Source: Candidatus Caenarcanales bacterium (GTDB taxonomy: Bacteria > Cyanobacteriota > Vampirovibrionia > LMEP-6097). Taken from it: DNA of 10,468 bases. Positions 1 through 6,215 of this stretch are shown here, piece by piece (the stretch's first letter is position 1; the number at the start of each line of letters is the position of its first letter). The notes beneath the pieces are model-generated. The model ran no database searches. It was given only the letters and a program-made list of their open reading frames with translations, and had not been told where the DNA came from. Position numbers and translations under genes: made by a program. Where the stretch lies: positions 1-10,468 of the forward strand of contig JAKVAO010000082.1 of the NCBI GenBank assembly GCA_022447685.1. The letters run 5' to 3'.

Positions 1-63
1 ATTTGGACTTTTTAGATCAACTTCTCTAAACTTATTCGTTTCATGCTGGCTGGTGCTAGCATA

Positions 64-291
64 TCATGTGGGTTTTATAGGAGGAATTACATTATCGTGA
101 TCTGCTTTTAGTTTACTTCTATTAACAGCCTCACTCAAGGCTTTATTAAAACCATCCAGGTATGCAAATAACTCCGAAAGCTCCTCAGACATCTCCGCTC
201 TAGCTTCCTTTACTTTCTGTGCTTGCATTTCTCCCAATTCAAAACTAATTGGGGACTTACTTAAATCCCTTTCTATTGTATTAACTACCAT
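64..291 (-). CDS. Hypothetical small helical protein, 75 aa
   Basis: I do not recognise the family. The protein is charged, has no cysteine, tryptophan, signal peptide or membrane segment. Residues 18-60 are rich in Glu, Ala, Lys and Leu and should form one long amphipathic helix or short coiled coil. The last residues (VIPPIKPT) form a Pro-rich tail. The ATG at 291 is supported by an AAAGGA Shine-Dalgarno at 301-306, 9 nt upstream, and by a promoter with near-consensus -35 and -10 boxes at 317-345. The stop is TGA, which shows TGA is not reassigned here. It follows the 194-aa gene by 70 bp on the same strand but has its own promoter, so it is probably an independent unit. Size and composition would suit a small adaptor or chaperone, but nothing in the sequence proves this. 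Confidence 0.7.
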   Translation of the reverse strand: MVVNTIERDLSKSPISFELGEMQAQKVKEARAEMSEELSELFAYLDGFNKALSEAVNRSKLKADHDNVIPPIKPT

Positions 292-300
292 GTCAACAAT

Positions 301-306
301 TCCTTT
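301..306 (-). promoter_or_regulatory. Shine-Dalgarno of the 75-aa gene
   Basis: AAAGGA on the minus strand with a 9-nt spacer to the ATG at 291. It fixes the start of the small gene. It is notable because most other minus-strand genes here have no such site. Confidence 0.6.
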
Positions 307-316
307 AATTGATTAA

Positions 317-345
317 ATAATACTCCTGTAAAGCATTTCTGTAAA
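317..345 (-). promoter_or_regulatory. Sigma-70-type promoter of the 75-aa gene, with direct repeat
   Basis: The -35 box TTTACA (345-340, 5/6 match) and the -10 box TATTAT (322-317, 5/6) are separated by exactly 17 nt. The predicted transcription start is near 310, giving a leader of about 19 nt that contains the AAAGGA ribosome-binding site. The 8-mer CTTTACAG occurs twice, at 346-339 and 333-326, 13 nt apart. One copy overlaps the -35 box and the other lies in the spacer, so the pair could be an operator. The operator idea is inference. Confidence 0.5.
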
Positions 346-361
346 GATTTGCTTAAGAATC

Positions 362-946
362 TTAATATTTCTTAGGGATGTCCAGCATCATTAAAATCTT
401 GTCATCATACTGCCAGTATCTATTCTTAGGGAAAAATCCAGCCTCCAAAACCAGTTGCCTAAGATAGTTTGGAGCAAGCGCACGATTAGGACGATGATAA
501 TTAGAGGGAGCGTTATTGAAGAATAAATTGAACTTGTTTGTCCAAGAACATAAATTCTTTGCAAGGACTATGATCAAACCAGGACGAATAACGAGTGGAG
601 CTATGCTCAAAAGAAACTCTTCTAAATTATCACTAGCTTCTAAATCCAGATCAACAAGTACATAAGTAAAAGCCTTCTCAGCCTTAGTTATCCCCAAGTC
701 CTTTAATCTAGAGGTTTTTCTTTGAAGATCATCCAAGCTTATATCTGAGATTTTAGTAAGCAAATTATTCTCAGCAAGCATCTCTGTGATAGCTTCCTGT
801 TTATTACTTAAATGAAGTATAGTTTGCCCAGTTTGAACTTCTTTCCTGATCTTTTTTAGCATTAGGCGAGGGAATTGTTCAGGCTCACACTGGTCTACAT
901 CTTCAGGTTTACTAATTTCATTTTTAAGCTCAAGCTTGGAATTCAT
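362..946 (-). CDS. Degenerate class I SAM methyltransferase-like protein, 194 aa
   Basis: The residue order follows a small class I (Rossmann-fold) methyltransferase. Residues 42-59 (TILHLSNKQEAITEMLAE) sit where VLDLGCGxGxLTxxLA is expected. Residues 66-84 (ISDISLDDLQ...LKDLG) match the post-I segment. Residues 95-116 (YVLVDLDLEASDNLEEFL) match the motif with DxLEH in active enzymes. RPGLIIVLAKN (121-131) matches RPGGxLIIxxPN, and LRQLVLEAGF (162-171) is the usual end helix. All three glycines of motif I are replaced (HLSNKQE for DLGxGxG), and EH of LEH is replaced by EA. It is therefore probably not a SAM-dependent enzyme in the ordinary way and may be a structural or regulatory pseudoenzyme. 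The fold call is from motif reading only. No Shine-Dalgarno is visible; TATAAT ends 8 nt before the ATG. It may also be cotranscribed with the 778-aa gene, which ends 37 bp upstream. Confidence 0.72.
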   Translation of the reverse strand: MNSKLELKNEISKPEDVDQCEPEQFPRLMLKKIRKEVQTGQTILHLSNKQEAITEMLAENNLLTKISDISLDDLQRKTSRLKDLGITKAEKAFTYVLVDLDLEASDNLEEFLLSIAPLVIRPGLIIVLAKNLCSWTNKFNLFFNNAPSNYHRPNRALAPNYLRQLVLEAGFFPKNRYWQYDDKILMMLDIPKKY

Positions 947-954
947 AGTTATTC

Positions 955-983
955 ATTATAGCTTTAGGAATGGAATATATTAA
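955..983 (-). promoter_or_regulatory. Putative promoter of the methyltransferase-like gene, leaderless
   Basis: A perfect TATAAT (960-955) is preceded by TTAATA (983-978, 4/6 match to TTGACA) with a 17-nt spacer. Only 8 nt lie between the -10 box and the ATG at 946, so the predicted transcript would begin at or next to the start codon. No Shine-Dalgarno is present. The 10-mer AGCTATAATG spanning the -10 box is also found before hisD. Exact hexamers arise by chance in AT-rich DNA, so this rests on spacing plus recurrence. Confidence 0.45.
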
Positions 984-3320
984 CTATGCTGCAATTAATT
1001 CGTAATCACCAGAGTTTTGGGTACCAGGATTTTCAGGTTTATTGAATTTAGCGACTTTATCATTCTCTCTAATTTCAGCAAGCAAGTCACCCTGTTCATC
1101 CCAGAGTATGGTTCTGCCTGTACCAGTAACAAGTGAAGCGACCTGAGGGTTACGTATTTTCTTGATATCTACTCCTAATTCCCTCATCCTTCTTAGATTT
1201 TTATTATTTAAAACCCCTTGCTCTCGTTTTACTCCTTTAGTTTGAAATTTTTGGCTAAGTGTCCTTACAGCAGCTACAGAAGGCATATCAAATTCTTTTC
1301 TATTGTTACTCCAATTTTCATTCATCATCATTCTCACGCCACTTGGTGTAAGCATAGAAACTAAAACCTCTGCTTTCTTAGAGTTAGCCTGATCTATTTG
1401 CTTATACATCTTCACAAATCCATTTTCAACTTTAATACTAAAATCACCATTGTTGATTAAATTTGCTGTTGGATTATTATTTCCTTTAGCTAAAACCCCA
1501 GGAATTCTAACCAAAACCCCACCTGGCATTTTAATTTGTTCACGGACATCAGAAACTTTCTCTGGCAGAAACTCAAATTTTTTGCCATCTGGGAACTCTA
1601 TTACCTGGGTTACTAATTGGTTTTCTGGGATCTCAGAATCAGAGTTTCTATTACCAAAAGCAGCCTTGAAAATCTTATCGTATTCTTCTTGGATATCTCC
1701 ATCTGTCTTAAAGAAAGGGTTATTTGCATTATCCCCAAAGAGCTGTTCAAAAGCTAGCTTTTTTATAATAGGTTTTAAAGCCATACCGATATAAGCTCCA
1801 ACACTATCAACGTCATATTGATTAGGATTAATAGCTTTGCTTTCTTTAATTTGCCGGTCCAAAGCAATGTAGATTTCTGCAAATTTAGTTTTTTCATCAA
1901 CAGATTGAAATTTACCCTGCATTTCAAGATCTAAGACTTTGATTAACTCTGTTTTTACTAATTCTAGATCTATATTTACCCCTGCAATCTCAGCATAAGG
2001 CATTAAAGCCTTATCAAGTTGCTCCATTAATTTTTCTTGCAATTCAATTATTCGAGACTCATCAGAACTTTTATTTACTTGCTCCGTACTCATCTCTGAA
2101 CTTATCTCAGGGACTTGTACACCAATAGACTTAAATAAATCATTTACAGTAAGGTTTTCCGACTTGAGAATATCCCTTAAGTTTACTCCCACTTGATCCA
2201 GCGCTTCCTGCTCAGCCTCAATATTTTCTTTCAATTGTGTAAAAGCTTGTTCACGCCTTGAATTCTCATCCCTATTCGTTTCGGGGATTTTATAGCTAAC
2301 AGTCACCTCCATATCACCAAAATTGATGGTTTCTTTACTGATGATTTTTTGAGATGGCTGATTTGGATTGAATTCATACTCTCTAACAAAATCCATATCA
2401 TTAGTCGCTGAGCGTATTTCTTTAGGTTTATAGACCTGCATTTCTTTAAGAGAGCTTATTAACTTGTGAGAGTCTCCATTCAACTTCTCACTTAAACCTT
2501 CTAGGAAGCTTTTATCAACTAAGCCTAAAGAACTGATCAATAAAAGCTTTTTCTCATCATCCATTTTCAAACTCAATGCAATCGCTAAAGGTGGGCTTTT
2601 CAGAGCTTCTAAAAGCTTTTGTTTATACGTTGTTCTATCACTTATAGCTATTTTAGATTTTTGTATAAGAGCTCTAACCACTTCATCATCAGTCTTAAAC
2701 TCATCTCTAAGCCTATCTACAGAATCAGCAGGCAATAAATTTTGAAAAATAATTTTACTAAGCTTATCAGCGTTATTAGTATCAGAATTGAGTATTGAAG
2801 TTAAAGCATATTTTTTAACAGCATCAAGAATTTGCTGCTCATCTTTAAGCTGAAGCTTGAGAGTCTCATAGATAGATGGATCCAATCCAAATTGTTCATA
2901 TTTAGCATCAATTTTATTAAACTTTTGATCATCACTAAGACTAAGCGAATTTAAAACTCCTTGTAATTGAGGGTTTAACTGTGAGCTTTCAGCAAGACCA
3001 GGAATCTGGTTATCAAATATTGAAATAATTGAACCACTAGCAGATGAAGATTCGGGTACTTGCAATGCTCTAAATTTCTCAGTTCCAGTTACAGTATTTG
3101 CAAGCATAGTCTGCATTTTCACATTTCCGTTAAATTTTGCAATATTTTGATCAAGGCTCATTGCCCTCTGCCCTCTTTCACTTAATGGATTCTCTTGAGT
3201 AGTTGCTGACGGTACGTTTGAATCACGCACTTCAGGAATAGCGGGAGGGCTTGAAACGCGTTTGAGAGGCTCTCCACCTGCATCACCAGGTGAAGAAAGG
3301 GGTAGTGTTGGATTAGACAT
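984..3320 (-). CDS. Hypothetical cysteine-free large soluble protein, 778 aa
   Basis: I do not recognise the family. Residues 1-55 are Ser, Pro, Gly and Asn rich and probably disordered. Residues 115-300 are mostly amphipathic helix. Residues 312-345 look like beta strands, and 350-530 are helical with coiled-coil potential (about 352-380 and 420-440). Residues 570-660 and 735-755 look beta-rich, and the tail is disordered. There is no signal peptide, membrane segment or recognisable catalytic motif. The protein has no cysteine at all and only two tryptophans (670, 740). That composition and the N-terminus resemble substrates of flagellar-type or other non-Sec export systems, but no secretion gene is nearby. 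The ATG at 3320 follows a promoter-like element by 7 nt, with no Shine-Dalgarno. It lies downstream of hisD, from which a terminator separates it. Confidence 0.85.
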   Translation of the reverse strand: MSNPTLPLSSPGDAGGEPLKRVSSPPAIPEVRDSNVPSATTQENPLSERGQRAMSLDQNIAKFNGNVKMQTMLANTVTGTEKFRALQVPESSSASGSIISIFDNQIPGLAESSQLNPQLQGVLNSLSLSDDQKFNKIDAKYEQFGLDPSIYETLKLQLKDEQQILDAVKKYALTSILNSDTNNADKLSKIIFQNLLPADSVDRLRDEFKTDDEVVRALIQKSKIAISDRTTYKQKLLEALKSPPLAIALSLKMDDEKKLLLISSLGLVDKSFLEGLSEKLNGDSHKLISSLKEMQVYKPKEIRSATNDMDFVREYEFNPNQPSQKIISKETINFGDMEVTVSYKIPETNRDENSRREQAFTQLKENIEAEQEALDQVGVNLRDILKSENLTVNDLFKSIGVQVPEISSEMSTEQVNKSSDESRIIELQEKLMEQLDKALMPYAEIAGVNIDLELVKTELIKVLDLEMQGKFQSVDEKTKFAEIYIALDRQIKESKAINPNQYDVDSVGAYIGMALKPIIKKLAFEQLFGDNANNPFFKTDGDIQEEYDKIFKAAFGNRNSDSEIPENQLVTQVIEFPDGKKFEFLPEKVSDVREQIKMPGGVLVRIPGVLAKGNNNPTANLINNGDFSIKVENGFVKMYKQIDQANSKKAEVLVSMLTPSGVRMMMNENWSNNRKEFDMPSVAAVRTLSQKFQTKGVKREQGVLNNKNLRRMRELGVDIKKIRNPQVASLVTGTGRTILWDEQGDLLAEIRENDKVAKFNKPENPGTQNSGDYELIAA

Positions 3321-3327
3321 GATAAAT

Positions 3328-3357
3328 AATTTAGTACGTATTCACAGCAAAGGTCAA
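3328..3357 (-). promoter_or_regulatory. Putative promoter of the 778-aa gene, leaderless
   Basis: TTGACC (3357-3352, 5/6 match to the -35 consensus) is followed after 18 nt by TAAATT (3333-3328, 4/6). Only 7 nt remain before the ATG at 3320. There is no Shine-Dalgarno in between, so the mRNA is predicted to start at the initiation codon. The -35 match is the best of the leaderless set; the -10 match is weak. Confidence 0.45.
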
Positions 3358-3408
3358 GACATAAAGATGATTTATTTTTAATCTTCCTTCATTTTTTAAA
3401 ATTATCTT

Positions 3409-3431
3409 AAAAAACACTTGATCAGCCAAGT
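3409..3431 (-). terminator. Intrinsic terminator downstream of hisD
   Basis: About 10 nt past the hisD stop codon the minus strand has arm ACTTG (3431-3427), loop GCTGAT and arm CAAGT (3420-3416). A G at 3415 can add a G-U pair to the stem, and six T residues follow (3414-3409). The stem is short, but the position and T-run fit a rho-independent terminator. A second AT-only inverted repeat (TTTTTTAA/TTAAAAAA) follows immediately. Confidence 0.5.
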
Positions 3432-3440
3432 AGACCATAA

Positions 3441-4766
3441 CTAATCTTCAACTCTAAAGTCCATCGCTCTTGCATGCCCTTCTAAAGACTCAGCCCTTGC
3501 AATCTCAGAACAGGATTTACTGATATTAGAAAATTCCTTAGACTTAGCATCAACACTAGAAAAATCAAGGATAGAGCTTTTCTTAATAAAGTCAGCACAA
3601 TGTAATCCCGATGAGAATCTTGCAGACTGGCCAGTCGGTAGGCAGTGACTAGGACCAGCTAAATAATCACCCAAACTTTCACAGGAATTTGCACCAATAA
3701 AAATTGCTCCTGCGTGTTTTATCTTTCCTATAATTTTTGTTAATCTTTCTTTGGAGACCTGAATTTCTAAATGTTCAGGAGCATAGTAATTAATTAAGCT
3801 AGGAATTTCCTCATCATCAACAAGTAAACAAGTACTCCAATCCTTATAAGAACTCTTAATCGTTTCAATTACTTTCTCAGATTTAAATTCTTTTAAATCC
3901 TCAATCTGCTTTTCTATCTCGGCTTCAGTTTCAGATAAAACCTTCTCATCAGTACAGAGAAGCAAAGCTGACTCCAGTCCAGAACCATGCTCCAGCTGAC
4001 TAAGGAAATCAGCAGCTAGAAGCTTAGGTTTAGCTGTTTCATCAGCAACAATAGCAAGTTCACTTGGACCGTAAATTCCATCTATACCAATAGTTCCGAA
4101 AACTTGCTTCTTAGCTGTACTTACAAAAATATTTCCAGGACCAACAATCTTGTCTACAGCTCTAATAGTCTCTGTACCATAGGCTGCTGCAGCTACAGCT
4201 TGCGCTCCACCAACAGGGTATACTTCTTTAATCCCTAGAAGATCAGCTACAGCAAGTACCGCATGATTAATAGGTGGCGGACTAAACATTACTATCCTTT
4301 CAACTCCAGCTGTCAATGCAGGAATAGCAGTCATAAGTACAGTAGAAATAAGTGGTGCTTGCCCACCTGGGACATAGATAGCAACAGAATCTAAAGCTGT
4401 ATATTTCACCCCTAGTGTTTCCCCTAATTCTCCAGTAAATTTCCAGCCTTCATTAAATTTAGAATTCTTAAATTCTTCTTCGTGAAACCTTGTGATTCTT
4501 TTTTCAGCTAGAAGCAAAGCTTCTTTGAGCTTTGGCTCTAGCTTTTCAAAATATCCTTTAGGACTTATACCTTTTAAATCATCATCACTTAATTTATAAG
4601 AATCAAATTTGTTAGTGAATTCTTTTAAAGCTTGATTTCCAGAGCTTTTTACTGAGTCAATGATAGACTTTACAGACTTTTCAACTTCATCAATATTTTT
4701 AGAATTTAATCTCGAGTTGATTTGTTTTATTTTCTCAAGATTAGTAAGCGCTAGATTGCTATTCAT
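3441..4766 (-). CDS. hisD: Histidinol dehydrogenase
   Basis: HisD catalyses the last two steps of histidine synthesis: zinc-dependent, NAD-linked four-electron oxidation of L-histidinol to L-histidine in the cytosol. Numbered from the ATG at 4766 (441 aa, usual size), the zinc ligands are Gln257 and His260 in SQLEH, Asp367 in SLGDYLAGPSH, and His431 in LEGHARA. The catalytic pair Glu331-His332 is in APEHL. IYVPGGQAPLISTVLM, VGGAQAVAA, DKIVGPGN and GPSE are also intact, so the enzyme should be active. The signature reads IDGIYGPSE where many HisDs have IDxxAGPSE. An in-frame ATG at 4775 would add three residues (MLE), but it overlaps a perfect TATAAT that lies 7 nt before the ATG at 4766, so I prefer 4766. 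No other his gene is in the window. Confidence 0.96.
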   Translation of the reverse strand: MNSNLALTNLEKIKQINSRLNSKNIDEVEKSVKSIIDSVKSSGNQALKEFTNKFDSYKLSDDDLKGISPKGYFEKLEPKLKEALLLAEKRITRFHEEEFKNSKFNEGWKFTGELGETLGVKYTALDSVAIYVPGGQAPLISTVLMTAIPALTAGVERIVMFSPPPINHAVLAVADLLGIKEVYPVGGAQAVAAAAYGTETIRAVDKIVGPGNIFVSTAKKQVFGTIGIDGIYGPSELAIVADETAKPKLLAADFLSQLEHGSGLESALLLCTDEKVLSETEAEIEKQIEDLKEFKSEKVIETIKSSYKDWSTCLLVDDEEIPSLINYYAPEHLEIQVSKERLTKIIGKIKHAGAIFIGANSCESLGDYLAGPSHCLPTGQSARFSSGLHCADFIKKSSILDFSSVDAKSKEFSNISKSCSEIARAESLEGHARAMDFRVED

Positions 4767-4773
4767 TTCTAAC

Positions 4774-4779
4774 ATTATA
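4774..4779 (-). promoter_or_regulatory. Putative -10 element of hisD, leaderless
   Basis: TATAAT ends 7 nt before the ATG at 4766. The surrounding AGCTATAATG is identical to that before the 194-aa gene, and both proteins then begin MNS[KN]L. No good -35 box lies 16-18 nt upstream. An alternative is TTAAGA, 16 nt, TACAAT (-10 at 4795-4790), which would give a leader of about 7 nt to the ATG at 4775. Either way there is no room for a Shine-Dalgarno. Confidence 0.4.
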
Positions 4780-4913
4780 GCTATTATTTATTGTAGCCAT
4801 TATCACTTTAGTCTTAACTATTATTTAATCATCCTGTGTATAAACTTAGGTAGAGACTGCTAGTGAATTTTAATTTTACTTGTAGGTTTTATGATTAAGA
4901 ATAGGAGGGTTTT
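4776..4913. other. Divergent intergenic region between hisD and the 428-aa gene
   Basis: This AT-rich 138-bp region must hold promoters for both directions. On the plus strand TATGAT (4890-4895, 5/6 match to the -10 consensus) would give a leader of about 12 nt. TTAACT, 19 nt, TATAAA (4814-4844) is an alternative giving a longer leader. Neither has a convincing -35 box at ideal spacing. I see no riboswitch, attenuator leader peptide or histidine-rich ORF that would indicate histidine-responsive control. Confidence 0.4.
4903..4908 (+). promoter_or_regulatory. Strong Shine-Dalgarno of the 428-aa gene
   Basis: A perfect AGGAGG sits 5 nt before the ATG at 4914. It decides the start and shows that the organism does use anti-Shine-Dalgarno pairing. 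This contrasts with the neighbouring genes, which lack such sites. Confidence 0.75.
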
Positions 4914-6200
4914 ATGCCAATTATTAGTTCTAACTCACTTTCAGTCTCCATGGCAGAAAGAAATGAGAAAATCCTTAATGAATTCGAAGAAAAATTAGAG
5001 CAAGCCGAACTAGAGGTAGCTAAGGAAAGAATATCAGAGCTTCAAACTAGTTTAAATATAAATAAGGATTCAAACGAAGGCTTGAATTATTTAGATTCAT
5101 TGAATTCACTAGAAGGAAGATCGGGTAACATAGCAGATGATTTTTCTGATTATCAAGATGAATTCAACATCGTACAATCATTAAATTCATATGTAAATAC
5201 TAATAATGTCCAAGGTCAAGATACACTAAATCTATTCAAAGATGCATTAATAAATAATATTGAAAATGAAAATGGTGGTTCAGCAGAATTACTAAAGCAA
5301 GAAACAAATTCTCATGGTCAAACAATATCAACCTATTCCTTAAACGGACAAGAATTTACTTTACTTGAGTTTAGGGATGATTCACGAGGCTATAACTGGG
5401 CTGAACTTCAAAACGCAGAAGGAGAAAGATTCTCTTTATCTAATTATGATGGTAATTCTGAAAGAGGAGTATCCGCTGATATTTTAGGCACAGCAGATGA
5501 AAGTGGTGTGACGGAATATATGGCATTTAACCATGACACTATGGTATTTGGTTACCAGACTGAAGAAAATGGTATTCAAAACTTTAATCACAGAAAGGCT
5601 GAAATAAATGAAAGTGGTGAGTTTAGTTTTGATAATAATGAATATCAAAAAATTACCAATACAAATGATCCAAACTATGCATCAGTAACCTACAAAACGG
5701 ATGAAGATGGCAATGTCGAATCAAATTTTCGAAACTGGCATAATGAAATTCATGGACAAACTGATCTTATTCAAGAAGCTGCTCTAGAAGCAAAAATTCA
5801 TCAAATAGAAAGTCTAGCTATTAAATTAGGTCAACCAGTGCCATCTAATATTACAAAGAATAACGCTGATACGATATTGCTAGATCTCATTGCTGAAGCT
5901 GAGAACCTAAGTTCTGAAGAACGAAACGAAAAAGGAATCGATGCATTAGACCTCCAAAGCCCCAATAAAGCTAACGAAAAATCATTCGCTAAATTAACTG
6001 GAAATAATGAGTTTCAGGAAGTACTTCTAAATGAAACCTTAATGCTTGAAGATGAGGATGAACAACTTGCAAGATTGACTGAACTAGCGCTAATAACAGG
6101 AGTAGATCTATCTAAAGCTGAAAAAGATATAACTAATGAAGATTTCACAGAGTTGACTAGACTTGTTAAAGAAAAAATTGAAGAAACTGTCGAAGATTAG
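4914..6200 (+). CDS. Hypothetical acidic cysteine-free protein, 428 aa
   Basis: I do not recognise the family. After a Ser-rich start (residues 1-13), residues 14-48 form a Glu/Lys/Leu coiled-coil segment. Residues 50-130 are Asn, Asp and Ser rich. Residues 135-280 look like an all-beta domain of short strands and turns (for example SLNGQEFTLLEF and ESGEFSFDNNEY). Residues 283-428 are helical and contain two related segments (about 299-332 and 389-424). The protein is strongly acidic, Asn-rich and lacks cysteine, signal peptide and membrane segments. The start is fixed by AGGAGG 5 nt upstream. It is the only plus-strand gene here, divergent from hisD and convergent with purU. Cysteine absence and the Ser-rich N-terminus are shared with the 778-aa protein, which suggests, without proof, a similar extracytoplasmic fate. 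Confidence 0.88.
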   Translation: MPIISSNSLSVSMAERNEKILNEFEEKLEQAELEVAKERISELQTSLNINKDSNEGLNYLDSLNSLEGRSGNIADDFSDYQDEFNIVQSLNSYVNTNNVQGQDTLNLFKDALINNIENENGGSAELLKQETNSHGQTISTYSLNGQEFTLLEFRDDSRGYNWAELQNAEGERFSLSNYDGNSERGVSADILGTADESGVTEYMAFNHDTMVFGYQTEENGIQNFNHRKAEINESGEFSFDNNEYQKITNTNDPNYASVTYKTDEDGNVESNFRNWHNEIHGQTDLIQEAALEAKIHQIESLAIKLGQPVPSNITKNNADTILLDLIAEAENLSSEERNEKGIDALDLQSPNKANEKSFAKLTGNNEFQEVLLNETLMLEDEDEQLARLTELALITGVDLSKAEKDITNEDFTELTRLVKEKIEETVED

Positions 6201-6215
6201 TTTTAAGTACTAATC
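6195..6215. terminator. Inverted repeat spanning both convergent stop codons
   Basis: GATTAGT (6195-6201) and ACTAATC (6209-6215) form a perfect 7-bp inverted repeat around a 7-nt loop. The TAG of the 428-aa gene lies in the left arm, and the TAG of purU, read on the other strand, lies in the right arm. The intergenic gap is only 9 bp. It may act as a bidirectional transcript-end hairpin. The stem is AT-rich and has no clear T-run on either side, so termination is uncertain. Confidence 0.35.

Noticed and set aside
12..44. Ten-codon ORF starting MKRISL on the minus strand downstream of the 75-aa gene.
   Set aside because: Too short, with no ribosome-binding site; expected by chance.
43..62. 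Hairpin (ATGCTGGC/GCTAGCAT, 4-nt loop) just past the 75-aa gene, considered as a terminator.
   Set aside because: In the minus-strand transcript the stem has an A-C mismatch and no T-run follows, so it is not a convincing intrinsic terminator.
1450..1794. 114-aa plus-strand ORF inside the 778-aa gene.
   Set aside because: Antisense shadow of a long real gene, with low-complexity Phe/Ser/Pro composition typical of antisense reading.
4660..4863. 67-aa plus-strand ORF overlapping the hisD start and the intergenic region.
   Set aside because: It is antisense to the hisD N-terminus, has no Shine-Dalgarno, and its hydrophobic reading reflects the AT-rich antisense strand.
984..6200. A toxin, defence or phage-type cassette made of the unknown proteins.
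   Set aside because: No nuclease, protease, helicase, integrase or immunity-type motif was found, no mobile-element ends are present, and composition is similar to the housekeeping genes.
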